The notes: a model not told the origin generated them from the letters alone. Positions 1 through 7,396 are shown, counted from the first letter of the stretch. The stretch: DNA of 64,000 bases from an uncultured Bacteroidota bacterium (GCA_937873155.1 CALMVZ010000026.1:1-64000), one strand, 5' to 3'. A program made the numbers and translations.

Positions 1-465
1 TTTTCAGCTGCAAGTTTATCTGCCGCCGCTTTATCTGCTGCCGCCTTTTCAGCTGCAAGTTTATCTGCCGCCGCTTTATCTGCTGCCGCTTTCTCTGCCG
101 CTTTCTCAGCTGCAAGTTTATCTGCTGCCGCCTTTTCCGCTGCAGCTTTCTCCGCAGCTAATTTATCTGCTGCTGCCTTTTCCGCTGCAGCTTTATCTGC
201 CGCCGCTTTATCTGCTGCCGCCTTTTCAGCCGCCGCTTTTTCCGAGGCTAATTTATCCGCTGCTGCTTTATCTGCTGCCGCTTTATCAGCTGCTGCCTTT
301 TCCGCTGCCGCTTTCTCAGCTGCCGCCTTTTCCGCTGCAGCTTTCTCCGCAGCTAATTTATCTGCCGCCGCTTTATCTGCAGCAGCTTTATCTGCTGCCG
401 CCTTTTCCGCAGCAAGTTTATCAGCTGCTGTTTTGTCTGCTGCCGCTTTTTCTGCTGCTAATTTT
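1..465. repeat. Imperfect tandem repeat coding Ala/Lys helices
   Basis: The plus strand repeats units such as TTTATCTGCTGCCGCC and TTTTCCGCTGCAGC, with variants, over about 465 bases. In the minus-strand gene these encode AADK/AAEK heptad-like units. Third positions vary while the amino acids hold, which suggests selection on the protein. The array probably continues past the left edge. Confidence 0.85.
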
Positions 466-1169
466 GCTTCTTCTTCTTTTTTCTTTTCTTCTTCTTTAGC
501 TGAAGCACATTTTTCTGCCTTCGCTAATTGATCTTTCGGATATTGCTCATCCGGCAGGATAGCCGAAGCCTTATTGTAATTTTCTTTTGCTTTATTACAG
601 TCTGCTTTTTTTAATGCCTCATCTCCGGCTTTGTTCGCAGCTGCATACCGCTCTAAAATAATTTGTTCCTGGCTCCTGATCTTCCCTAAGATCCCTAGCA
701 TTTGATTTGTATAAGCGGCATCATCACTGAATTTTTTCCCGGATACCTGGTAGCTTGCTTTTAATAATGGTTCATTCAATGGGGAATAATCAACACCAGG
801 TAAAGGTTTCGACATGGTCACGCCTTCTAACCTTAGAACAGGTTTAAAGTTGTTCTTATCCATTCCTTCAGGGACGTTCTTTGTATTGATGTAAAACTTC
901 TTTGTATTATACCCTTCTTTTGAAATAACAAGCAGGAATTCGCTGTTTGCCGGAATATCTACCACAAAGTCACCCCCGCCGCTGGTAATGGATTGAGAGA
1001 TTTTTTTACCGGATTCATATAAAGTAATATCAACTCCGCCAAAACCCTGGCCATCTTTTTCCACTACACTGCTAAATTTCAACACCCAATTCGGAGGTGC
1101 GGGTGTTTGGCCATGTGCGATAAAGGCCATTAACATAGATCCCAGTAATATTTTTAAGCTAGTCTTCAT
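1..1169 (-). CDS. Secreted Ala/Lys-repeat protein (3' part outside window)
   Basis: Open reading frame on the minus strand from ATG at 1169 with no stop before the left edge, so the C-terminus is missing. Residues 1-20 are a signal peptide ending HGQ. Residues about 25-110 look like a carboxypeptidase-regulatory/CNA-B type beta-sandwich ([12 protein letters not shown], then [11 protein letters not shown]). Residues about 150-220 are helical and repeat-like, in the style of Bacteroidota TPR/OmpA-associated proteins. From about residue 230 to the edge the protein is a low-complexity tandem repeat of the type [14 protein letters not shown], 150 or more residues long. Such repeats usually form long helices, as in TolA, and could span the periplasm. 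Function is not recognised; a following OmpA-like or other domain may lie outside the window. Confidence 0.75.
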   Translation of the reverse strand, partial: MKTSLKILLGSMLMAFIAHGQTPAPPNWVLKFSSVVEKDGQGFGGVDITLYESGKKISQSITSGGGDFVVDIPANSEFLLVISKEGYNTKKFYINTKNVPEGMDKNNFKPVLRLEGVTMSKPLPGVDYSPLNEPLLKASYQVSGKKFSDDAAYTNQMLGILGKIRSQEQIILERYAAANKAGDEALKKADCNKAKENYNKASAILPDEQYPKDQLAKAEKCASAKEEEKKKEEEAKLAAEKAAADKTAADKLAAEKAAADKAAADKAAADKLAAEKAAAEKAAAEKAAAEKAAADKAAADKAAADKLASEKAAAEKAAADKAAADKAAAEKAAADKLAAEKAAAEKAAADKLAAEKAAEKAAADKAAADKLAAEKAAADKAAADKLAAE

Positions 1170-1345
1170 AGTATGGTTCAGGGCATTAAATATAATAAAT
1201 CTAAGGTATTTCCGGCCTATTTTACGGGAATAAATCACTAAAACTTATTATTAAGATGCAATAATCAGCCTTTTTTCATAAGCAGATGAATGACTTCAGG
1301 GTATTTAACTGCTTGATATTGGTAAAAACCATAAAGAATCGGCGT

Positions 1346-1366
1346 CACCCTGAGCTTGTCGAAGGG
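1346..1366. repeat. Dispersed short repeat (CCTGAGCTTGTCGAAGG type)
   Basis: The core CCTGAGCTTGTCGAAGG recurs in this window as an inverted pair at 17755-17796 and as a diverged copy at 19651-19668. All copies are intergenic. It resembles the short dispersed CTTCGACAAGCTCAG elements common in many bacterial genomes. It carries no coding capacity. Confidence 0.6.
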
Positions 1367-1370
1367 CAAA

Positions 1371-1402
1371 AACAAAAAAACCCATCCGCTAAAGCGAACA
1401 GG
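1371..1402. terminator. Bidirectional terminator, ancestral tRNA-Lys terminator
   Basis: CCCATCCGC (1381-1389), loop TAAA, GCGAACAGG (1394-1402) form a nine-pair stem with G-T pairs. The minus strand continues into a T-run (complement of 1371-1380) and the plus strand into TTTTCTTTT. It lies 14 bases beyond the left copy of the tRNA 3' end, so before the element inserted it would have terminated the tRNA-Lys transcript. Confidence 0.7.
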
Positions 1403-1415
1403 TTTTCTTTTACCC

Positions 1416-1430
1416 GTGATCCCGCTGGGA
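1416..1430. other. attL core, duplicated 3' end of tRNA-Lys
   Basis: GTGATCCCGCTGGGA is identical to 14696-14710, where it forms the acceptor and T-arm end of tRNA-Lys. No tRNA sequence follows it on the right here; the sequence diverges at once. This is the footprint expected at the tRNA-distal end of a tRNA-targeted element. Confidence 0.85.
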
Positions 1431-1548
1431 ACGCTAGATAACTCACTGATTATTACAGCATTTTCTGGCCTTTTACCACCCACCTGCACCTCTGTCAGGT
1501 TGTTAAAACAAGGGGTAGAAATTCCTATAAATTCTAATAAAAAAATTA

Positions 1549-1567
1549 CGACTCCCTCCGCGACTCC
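1549..1567. other. Left-end paired CGACTCC repeats (putative recombinase arm sites)
   Basis: CGACTCC occurs at 1549-1555 and 1561-1567, a period of 12 bp. The same pair with the same period occurs inside the right end (14621-14639). Symmetric placement near both att cores suggests binding sites for the integrase arm-binding domain or for the excisionase. The second copy also forms part of a terminator stem. The rest of 1170-1663 holds only the att core, terminators and the dispersed repeat. Confidence 0.45.
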
Positions 1568-1590
1568 GCTCCAAAAAGCGGAGTTTTTTC
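1563..1590 (+). terminator. Rho-independent terminator ahead of integrase
   Basis: ACTCCGCT (1563-1570), loop CCAAAA, AGCGGAGT (1577-1584), then TTTTTTC. This is a perfect eight-pair stem with a T-run on the plus strand. It would shield the integrase from chromosomal read-through. Confidence 0.7.
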
Positions 1591-1663
1591 TTTTTATCGG
1601 CAAGTATGTCTTGAAAAACACGCTTGGTACAGTCTGTGTTAACCATCAAACAAATATATCGCT

Positions 1664-2986
1664 ATGATCCACTGCAATTTTAACCTTAAGAGCGTTAAAC
1701 AAAAACCCCATCTAAAAGAGCGCCCCATAAATTTAATCGCCCGCTGGCACGGCAGAAAGTTAGCATACTCAACATTGGAAAAGATCGAACCAGAACACTT
1801 CGAAACCGATCCAAGCAAAAGAAACTTTCAAAGGGCTAAACACTCTCATATTGGTTATAGCGAATTGAATCGTCGTTTGGACTATTTAGAGAATGCCAGT
1901 AAAGACGTCTTTCATTCCTTTATTAACGACAATCATCGGATTCCAGAGCCCCATGAGTTAAAGAAGATCTTTGATGTTAAGTTGAGATTTATACCTGAGC
2001 AGAAAAGATTAACTTTTTTTCAATTTGTTGACCAGTTTATTAAAGAAGCGGAGAAAAGTGGGATTTCACTTGAAAACGGAAGAAAAAAATCAAAAGGAAC
2101 AATCCGTATTTACAAAAACACACAGCGAAGATTAAAGGAATTTGAACAGTACTATGGTAGAAAGATAGAATTTGAAACCGTGGATTTGGACTTCTATGAT
2201 AAGTGGATTGAATTTTTGAGTGAAGAACTACAGTTAGCACTTAATTCCATTGGACGCTACACGAAAACTGTTCGCGTTTTTATGCAAGCCGCAACCGAAA
2301 AAAATTTGAATACAAATATGGTTTTTAAAAGCAAGCGTTTTAAAATTTTAGGCGAGTCTGTCTACAAGATTTATCTTAATGAAAAAGAACTAACAGACAT
2401 GTTCAATTTGGACTTAACAAATAATAAAAAGTTAGAGCGCGTGAGAGATCTCTATATCTGCACTTCATATACGGGTTTGCGTTATGCGGATATAGTTTCT
2501 ATAAAAAAAGAAAATATTAAAGGAGACAAATTTCAAATAAAAACAAAAAAAACAGGCGAGGTTATTATGTTACCAATTCATCCCAGAATTAAAAGTATAA
2601 TGAAAAGATACACTGACTATCCAAACTCACTGCCGCCAGGAATCTCTAATGTGAAATTTAATCGTTATATAAAGCTTGTTGGGGCGTTGATTCCGTCACT
2701 TCAAAAAACAATACAAGTTAGTATAACGCGAGGGGGGAAGGTAATTACAGAAACTATTCCAAAGTTCAAAGCCATAACCATTCATACGGCTCGAAGATCT
2801 TTCATCTCAAATTTATATTTAGAGGGGATGGACTCTCTTCAGATTTCTAAGATGACAGGCCATCGCAACTTTAAGAGCTTTATGCTTTATATTAAGGTCA
2901 CAATGGAAGAAAATGCGGAATTGTTGGAGGCACACTGGAAGAAAAAAGAACTAACTAAAACAGAACAGATAAATGAACAACAATAG
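1664..2986 (+). CDS. Tyrosine recombinase / integrase of the element
   Basis: Site-specific recombinase of the Bacteroidota phage/mobile-element type, 440 aa, the usual length. The N-terminal part (about 1-90) is an arm-binding region, 105-215 the SAM-like core-binding domain (FFQFVDQFIKEAEK), and 230-420 the catalytic domain. Catalytic residues are visible: R273 in TGLRYAD, a Lys in the KTKKTGE beta hairpin, H374 and R377 in HTARR, H400 in GHRN, and nucleophile Y409 in LYIKV. It lies next to attL and reads into the element. Its stop overlaps the start of the next gene by 14 bases, so integrase and the HTH protein are probably translated together. It is expected to recombine the 15-bp tRNA-Lys core. 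Confidence 0.93.
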   Translation: MIHCNFNLKSVKQKPHLKERPINLIARWHGRKLAYSTLEKIEPEHFETDPSKRNFQRAKHSHIGYSELNRRLDYLENASKDVFHSFINDNHRIPEPHELKKIFDVKLRFIPEQKRLTFFQFVDQFIKEAEKSGISLENGRKKSKGTIRIYKNTQRRLKEFEQYYGRKIEFETVDLDFYDKWIEFLSEELQLALNSIGRYTKTVRVFMQAATEKNLNTNMVFKSKRFKILGESVYKIYLNEKELTDMFNLDLTNNKKLERVRDLYICTSYTGLRYADIVSIKKENIKGDKFQIKTKKTGEVIMLPIHPRIKSIMKRYTDYPNSLPPGISNVKFNRYIKLVGALIPSLQKTIQVSITRGGKVITETIPKFKAITIHTARRSFISNLYLEGMDSLQISKMTGHRNFKSFMLYIKVTMEENAELLEAHWKKKELTKTEQINEQQ

Positions 2987-3284
2987 ACAAAAAATAATTC
3001 TGTTTCCGATTTCTATCGAGGAATTAGAAACCTTAATCAGAGAATGCGTCAAGTCTGAATTTCATAAAATAATCCCTCCGCCTTCCGAAAAAGAAGAGGA
3101 CATAATCATATCACGTTCCGAAGCAGCGAAGTTGTTAGGTGTAAGCTTAAGTACCCTTGCTAAATTTTGCAAAAGCGGAGTTTTGATTTCATATAGAATT
3201 GGGCGTGGTGTAAAACTCAAGAAGGCAGAAGTTCTGAGAACATTAAAAGAAGTGAAGACTATAAAGTATTCAAGGCAACATTAA
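2973..3284 (+). CDS. Excisionase-like HTH protein 1
   Basis: 103-residue protein with a MerR/excisionase-type helix-turn-helix (HTH_17 like): SRSEAAKLLGVSLSTLAKF at about residues 46-64, then a wing with GRGVKLKKAEV. It starts inside the integrase gene (14-base overlap). This is the classic arrangement for a recombination directionality factor or regulator of the integrase. The N-terminal half (ISIEELETLIRECVKSEF) is a helix typical of Bacteroidota excisionase-like proteins. It is paralogous to the gene at 4286 and shares the C-terminal ending (KYSRQH versus KHSRRRE). The excisionase role is inferred from position and fold. Confidence 0.75.
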   Translation: MNNNRQKIILFPISIEELETLIRECVKSEFHKIIPPPSEKEEDIIISRSEAAKLLGVSLSTLAKFCKSGVLISYRIGRGVKLKKAEVLRTLKEVKTIKYSRQH

Positions 3285-3289
3285 TAAAA

Positions 3290-3484
3290 GTGGAAGCACA
3301 AGAGAATGATAAGGCATTAAGAAAAGTAAAAGTATATCCAAAGTTTGTACAACGATCGAGTGGATTTATTCAGGTAGCTGAGATAAGGTTGTCGGGCAAA
3401 TGGTTGTCTTCCCATGGTTTTGAAATAGGAAAAATGGTTGAAGTGAATTGTGAGAAAAACAGAATTATATTAACCGTAAGATGA
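3290..3484 (+). CDS. SymE-like toxin family protein
   Basis: 64 residues from a GTG start. The pattern KVKVYPKFVQRSSG, then IRLSGKWLSSHGF and a short beta strand pair ending NRIILTV is the SymE family signature (AbrB-like swapped-hairpin fold). E. coli SymE is an SOS-induced toxin controlled by an antisense RNA. Here the gene follows the HTH gene by 5 bases and overlaps the next gene at ATGA, so it sits in an operon rather than alone. An antisense RNA cannot be judged from sequence reading. In a mobile element it could act as an addiction module or a nucleoid-like DNA-binding protein. Confidence 0.65.
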   Translation: MEAQENDKALRKVKVYPKFVQRSSGFIQVAEIRLSGKWLSSHGFEIGKMVEVNCEKNRIILTVR

Positions 3485-4074
3485 CAGACCAATATGATAG
3501 TATAAGAATAAGTTTGGTTGGAGTTGGTTACATGATTCAAAAAAGCAAAGTGAACGAAGCTTTACTTGCTCGAATGTTTTCAGTTGCGGCCAAACTTAAA
3601 TCTTCGCTTAATGACGCACTTCTCGATGCTGAGTTTTTTCCTATGCTAGGTGTTCCCGAATTAAAGTCCATCTCCGATTTAGAAATCGAATATAGTTACT
3701 TTGGGCTTTTGGATGATCCGCGAAGCCGAATTGAGATTTGGAAAAATGGCAAAAGAAAAACCATACTCAAGCTGATGCAACTTTATAATAAAGAGTTACT
3801 TTTTCCTTTATATGATTTAAAACTAGAAGAAGTAAGTGCTTTAGCCATCAAAGAGTTTGAGATGATCGTAACAGAACTAAGTATAGGGACTGTTTTGGAT
3901 GTTACAGTTCGTATTCCTAATTTTTCGATTGATAATCTACAGTTTAAGATTTGCGAGGTAAGAGGTTTAGGAAATCAGAAATTGCTTTTCGATGTCCTAT
4001 ATGAAGAAAAGACATTATTCGTCAGAATTCCTGAAACACTCATAACAAATTTTAGTGTGTACTTCAAAGCATAG
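3481..4074 (+). CDS. Unknown protein translationally coupled to SymE-like gene
   Basis: 197 residues; not recognised. The ATG at 3481 overlaps the stop of the SymE-like gene (ATGA), so the two are co-translated. The first half is predicted helical (KVNEALLARMFSVAAKLKSSLNDALLDAEFF). The second half alternates beta strands ending FVRIPETLITNFSVYFKA. There is no signal peptide, membrane segment or clear catalytic motif. Position suggests an accessory or antitoxin partner of the SymE-like protein, or an element maintenance protein. This is inference from neighbourhood only. Confidence 0.6.
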   Translation: MTDQYDSIRISLVGVGYMIQKSKVNEALLARMFSVAAKLKSSLNDALLDAEFFPMLGVPELKSISDLEIEYSYFGLLDDPRSRIEIWKNGKRKTILKLMQLYNKELLFPLYDLKLEEVSALAIKEFEMIVTELSIGTVLDVTVRIPNFSIDNLQFKICEVRGLGNQKLLFDVLYEEKTLFVRIPETLITNFSVYFKA

Positions 4075-4130
4075 CGCCAGAATGGCGCACATAAAAATAT
4101 TTAACAATATTTTTATGTTAAATATTTTTT
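4074..4130 (+). terminator. Terminator after the integrase operon
   Basis: Two hairpins follow the stop of the 197-aa gene: GCGCCA/TGGCGC (4074-4079 and 4083-4088), then a perfect 13-pair AT-rich stem (4093-4105 with 4117-4129) ending in a T-run. They separate the integrase-SymE operon from the next transcription unit. Confidence 0.65.
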
Positions 4131-4238
4131 CTAAAAAAAATTCAAAAAGTTCGTAAGGGATTTGCTAGCATAGGTAAAATTCCTGAACGGGAACCGTACG
4201 AGAGTTAGCTAAAAGTATAGTTCAGTTCAGATTTTAAC

Positions 4239-4258
4239 ACAAACATGTACATGTTTGT
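4239..4258. promoter_or_regulatory. 20-bp perfect palindrome, putative operator
   Basis: ACAAACATGT followed directly by its reverse complement ACATGTTTGT. It lies 27 bases before the ATG of the second HTH gene, where a dimeric regulator could bind. It may be the target of that HTH protein or of the one at 2973. Confidence 0.5.
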
Positions 4259-4285
4259 TATTTCTTTTTGCATTTGATTTGCGAC

Positions 4286-4621
4286 ATGATTGTAAAAGTC
4301 ACAGATAAGCAAGTCACGATAACGATTACTCTAAATGGATTGCAGGAGGTAGTAGAACAATGCGTTTTCAGAGCAATGCGATCCGAAGCTATCGAAATTC
4401 CCAAAGAGGAGAAAGAATTTATCAAACGTGTAGAGGCTGCAAAGCTATTGAGAATATCATTGCCTACTCTCACCAAATTTTCCAAAACTAAAGAACAAGG
4501 AGGGCTTGGTTTGTTAACTGCACATCACTTAGGTAATGGAACGATCAGGTATTGTAAACAGGAAATTCTAAAAGCGCTTTCAGAAATCGACAAAACAAAA
4601 CATTCGAGAAGAAGAGAATAA
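4286..4621 (+). CDS. Excisionase-like HTH protein 2
   Basis: 111 residues from ATG at 4286; a TTG 18 bases upstream would add six residues but is less likely. The HTH_17-like helix-turn-helix is KRVEAAKLLRISLPTLTKF, at about residues 49-67, followed by a longer wing than in its paralogue at 2973 (insertion KTKEQGGLGLLTAHH). It heads a second transcription unit that runs into the 218-aa protein and the DUF3987-type ATPase. In Bacteroidota elements such proteins often regulate the replication or excision genes that follow. A palindrome just upstream may be its operator. Confidence 0.7.
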   Translation: MIVKVTDKQVTITITLNGLQEVVEQCVFRAMRSEAIEIPKEEKEFIKRVEAAKLLRISLPTLTKFSKTKEQGGLGLLTAHHLGNGTIRYCKQEILKALSEIDKTKHSRRRE

Positions 4622-4647
4622 AATTATAACCAATAAAAAACCAAAAC

Positions 4648-5304
4648 ATGAAAACAAACAATGAAGAAAAGTTAGAAAGTACAGGCGCAGAAACGCCAAT
4701 CTTAAGCATGAAAACAGCAATGTTGTACGGCACAAGAGCCGCTGGAAATCCACACAAGTTCTTGAACGATCCCGTCACGAACGACCCCGATCCCTATCTT
4801 ATTTTATTAGAACATTTGCCAAGCGTAGTCTTACCATACAGCTATTACTGCTATAAGAATTGGATCGACCAGAACAAGGCATACATTAAGCACTACGACA
4901 AAGAGAATGCCAAGATAAAACCTTGTAGCTCTTATGATTCTGCGGCGAGAGCAATTGATAGCTTGGGTATACGCGCTTCCGAGATCATTAAGCTTATGGA
5001 AGAACAGCAGCAACCCATTTTCTGTATTGATGAAGCTACTGTTATTCAAACATGCCTTTTGATTCATGCAAGGACGGTCACAATTCTAACAAACAAATAC
5101 TGGAGAGAACTACCATCAGGAGCCCAACTCAGAATGAATGCGGATTATCATTTCGAAGAGTTATGTGCAAGTTTGAAAATACCAAGACGAACTCGTGCTA
5201 TAATACAACGGAAGACGGCGCTCAAACAAATGGAGATCGAAAAATTAAATGCCTCTTTTACTAACCAAGATAAAATTTCGGAAAATGATAACGAGTCTGT
5301 ATAA
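4648..5304 (+). CDS. Unknown protein preceding the DUF3987-type ATPase
   Basis: 218 residues; not recognised. No signal peptide or membrane helix. Residues 45-110 are rich in Tyr, Lys and Asn (YSYYCYKNWIDQNKAYIKHY). The C-terminal third is basic and helical (IPRRTRAIIQRKTALKQMEIEKL). It overlaps the start of the following DUF3987-type gene by about 20 bases, so the two are translationally coupled. This favours a role with that ATPase in replication or maintenance of the excised element. No catalytic motif could be identified. Confidence 0.65.
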   Translation: MKTNNEEKLESTGAETPILSMKTAMLYGTRAAGNPHKFLNDPVTNDPDPYLILLEHLPSVVLPYSYYCYKNWIDQNKAYIKHYDKENAKIKPCSSYDSAARAIDSLGIRASEIIKLMEEQQQPIFCIDEATVIQTCLLIHARTVTILTNKYWRELPSGAQLRMNADYHFEELCASLKIPRRTRAIIQRKTALKQMEIEKLNASFTNQDKISENDNESV

Positions 5305-6616
5305 AAAAGAAGAGGCGGATGATATACCCTTTCCAAGTGAAGTTTTTCCACAGGCCGTGCGAAGTATTGGTGCTATCATGGCAGAGTCACTAAACTGCAA
5401 CGATCATTTTGTTTTCGCAAGCATGTTAGTGACTACTTCGATAGGAATTGGGAGCCGACATAAAATCAAAATCAAGGAGGGCTGGCTTGAAGGGCCAGTC
5501 CTTTATATGGTTATTGTAGGAAATCCAGGAACGCGAAAAACACCCGCCATAATAAAAGCGTTAAGTCCCGTTCTCGATAAACAGAAAAGTTATGCCGTAA
5601 AACCTAGTGAAGAAAACTCTCAGGAAAACAAGAAAGAAGAACCTAAAACTATTCTTACGACCGACGCAACACTTGAATCGCTTGCAGAACTACTTTCTAA
5701 AAATCCACATGGAATAGTTCTTTACATGGACGAGTTGATGGCTTTATTGAAAGGCTTTAATCAGTATAAAAGTGGAGGCAATGACCAAGAGAAATTTCTT
5801 TCGTTTTGGTCGCAAACCGTTTGTGTAATCACACGAAAGAAAAAAGCCAATATCCAAATCAACAATCCATTTGTTACTCTTATTGGTGGAATTCAAGAAG
5901 AAATACTTGTATCTCTTTCAGATATGAAAGGAAATGGTTTTGTTGATCGCTTATTGTTTGTTTATCCAAAACCCGTTCGCTCAAAGCACACAAACGTTGA
6001 GATTCCAAAAAAGCTAATGGATGATTACGCAAGAATGTTTAATGAGATTTTTGACGTTGCTGGCGTTATAGGTGTAGAAGAACGCGTTTGGCCATTCTCT
6101 ATCGAAGCACAAGAGTTATGGAACAGTTGGCACACGGACTACTGTGAGGCAATGAATGCAGACGATCTTCCTTACTACATTAAAGGTACACTTACCAAAT
6201 TGGAAGCATACACCGCGCGTTTCGCTCTCATTCTTGCTTTTTTACACTTCGGAGAAGGTTCAGGCGAACTTATAGAAGAAATTGGTAAGGAAAGGTTGGA
6301 AGGAGCAATAAAACTCACAGAATACTTTAAGTCTCAAGCCATGAAAGTTTATTCTTCTTTCGTCTCCAGTTCTCAGGAAAGGCAAATTGAAAAAACAATC
6401 GCGTGGTTTATGAAACAGCCAGAAGGGAAGGCTCCAATCCGCAGAGTCTATACGAACAAGGTTGGTGGTGTGAAGAATTTTTCAGAAGCCTATGATCTGC
6501 TTTGCGAGATGCGTAGCCGCGCATTAGGAAAGCTAATAGAAGTGAGTGAGAACGGAAAACAGTCTTATCAGTTCGTCCTCAATCCAACGCTTCTTAAAAA
6601 AACACCAAATAACTGA
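5285..6616 (+). CDS. DUF3987-type AAA ATPase (replication protein-like)
   Basis: 443 residues from ATG 5285; an in-frame ATG at 5249 would add 12. The fold matches the DUF3987/YfjI family of primase-helicase-like proteins found in mobile elements: PFPSEVFPQAVRSI near the start, Walker A GNPGTRKT (G79-T86), Walker B VLYMDEL (D149, E150), then NPFVTLIGGIQEE and a C-terminal winged-helix-like tail. Family members often carry an N-terminal primase domain; none is visible here, so any priming function must come from elsewhere. Probably helps replicate or maintain the excised circular element. Followed within 4 bases by the small RNase H1 N-terminal domain gene. Confidence 0.75.
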   Translation: MITSLYKKEEADDIPFPSEVFPQAVRSIGAIMAESLNCNDHFVFASMLVTTSIGIGSRHKIKIKEGWLEGPVLYMVIVGNPGTRKTPAIIKALSPVLDKQKSYAVKPSEENSQENKKEEPKTILTTDATLESLAELLSKNPHGIVLYMDELMALLKGFNQYKSGGNDQEKFLSFWSQTVCVITRKKKANIQINNPFVTLIGGIQEEILVSLSDMKGNGFVDRLLFVYPKPVRSKHTNVEIPKKLMDDYARMFNEIFDVAGVIGVEERVWPFSIEAQELWNSWHTDYCEAMNADDLPYYIKGTLTKLEAYTARFALILAFLHFGEGSGELIEEIGKERLEGAIKLTEYFKSQAMKVYSSFVSSSQERQIEKTIAWFMKQPEGKAPIRRVYTNKVGGVKNFSEAYDLLCEMRSRALGKLIEVSENGKQSYQFVLNPTLLKKTPNN

Positions 6617-6620
6617 AGTG

Positions 6621-6836
6621 ATGAAAAAACGTAGATATACTTACTATGTAGTTTGGCAAGGATTTCAAACTGGAGTTTTTGCGGACTCTCTCGATTTCTT
6701 TCTCGCTACCAAAGGTTACCACGCCGCAAAGTTCAAAGGATTCAACTCTATGATCGAAGCCGAAAAAGCGTACAGCATGGGGTATAGGGTATACTTCGAG
6801 CATACCCAAAACCTTCTGCGGTTTGTCGGCCCCTGA
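6621..6836 (+). CDS. Stand-alone viroplasmin / RNase H1 N-terminal domain protein A
   Basis: 71 residues from ATG 6621, four bases after the ATPase stop. The pattern YYVVWQGFQTGVFADS, then KFKGFNSMIEAEKAY is the caulimovirus viroplasmin / RNase H1 N-terminal (hybrid-binding) domain. In known RNase H1 proteins this domain binds RNA-DNA hybrids and precedes the nuclease. Here it stands alone, without the DEDD catalytic domain. The stop is followed at once by the GC-rich foldable block, and a second protein of this family lies beyond that block. A role in R-loop or primer handling during element replication is inference. Confidence 0.72.
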   Translation: MKKRRYTYYVVWQGFQTGVFADSLDFFLATKGYHAAKFKGFNSMIEAEKAYSMGYRVYFEHTQNLLRFVGP

Positions 6837-7029
6837 TTCAGCGTTCAGCACAGGGAGGTCCGATGGCACAGAGCTTTGCAAGAAGCACCCCAGAGGAACG
6901 CACGAACAGTTCGGCAGTAGTTCGGCAACCCCCAACCTACGCTGACACAAAGCTGGGTACTCCCTGTGTTCCTCTGGGGCCTGCTGTGTCCGGACTTGCA
7001 GCAGGTTTGCACGGGCGCTGAGTGCTGAG
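6837..7029 (+). ncRNA. GC-rich foldable non-coding block (candidate RNA, oriT or origin)
   Basis: About 190 bases clearly richer in GC than the AT-rich element, with no ORF. Closing stem: 6837-6851 with 7015-7029 (14 of 15 positions pair, counting G-U). Perfect nine-pair stem: 6849-6857 (CACAGGGAG) with 6960-6968. Perfect 12-pair stem: 6888-6899 (CCCCAGAGGAAC) with 6968-6979. These last two interlock as a pseudoknot. A perfect seven-pair hairpin lies at 6980-6986 with 6999-7005. AGTTCGGCA is directly repeated at 6908 and 6919. It lies between two hybrid-binding-domain genes. It could be a structured RNA, a transfer origin or a replication origin; which one is open. Confidence 0.5.
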
Positions 7030-7083
7030 TTGCGTTTTGAAAAGGTCTTTTAATAAAGTTGTTTAACTAAAAATTTAATAAAA

Positions 7084-7383
7084 ATGGAAATCAAAAGTTT
7101 TAATTCGATTGAAGCAATCAATAATAAGTTTTACGTTGTAAAAAAGGGAAGAGAGGTTGGAATCTATGCTACTTGGGAAGAGGCCAAAATCCAAACCGAC
7201 GGTTATCCTAACAACAGTCACTGTATAGTAGAAGGAAAGAGTCACGCGCTTGGAACTTTAAAAGAAGCCTTGGAGTTAAGATCTATAATAGAAGAACTTT
7301 CCGATCAAGAACTTGAAGTTTTAGATTTTTGTGTAAAACACTATAAAAAGGAAGACGATCTAAAGTTCCCATCTATTTTTTAA
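7084..7383 (+). CDS. Stand-alone viroplasmin / RNase H1 N-terminal domain protein B
   Basis: 99 residues. Residues 15-65 show the hybrid-binding domain pattern KFYVVKKGREVGIYATWEEA, then a Gly-Tyr-Pro turn and GTLKEALEL. A C-terminal helical extension follows (IIEELSDQELEVLDFCVKHYKK). No RNase H catalytic domain is present. It is diverged from the protein at 6621, so it is a second family member rather than a recent duplication. The upstream 50 bases are AT-rich after the foldable block, and a strong terminator follows at 7397. The gene could be expressed on its own or together with the structured block. Confidence 0.72.
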   Translation: MEIKSFNSIEAINNKFYVVKKGREVGIYATWEEAKIQTDGYPNNSHCIVEGKSHALGTLKEALELRSIIEELSDQELEVLDFCVKHYKKEDDLKFPSIF

Positions 7384-7396
7384 TATAGAATAGAGT

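Noticed and set aside
1-465. CRISPR-like array
   Set aside because: The repeats are in frame with a minus-strand gene, have no unique spacers and encode a regular Ala/Lys helix.
1265-1667. Two overlapping ORFs on opposite strands across the att and terminator region
   Set aside because: Both run through att and terminator sequence, have no family features, and their amino acids reflect the hairpins and repeats.
4268-4285. TTG start for the second HTH gene
   Set aside because: The ATG at 4286 gives the expected protein; the six extra residues have no support.
6837-7029. Retron or diversity-generating element
   Set aside because: A reverse transcriptase would be needed and none is encoded in the element.
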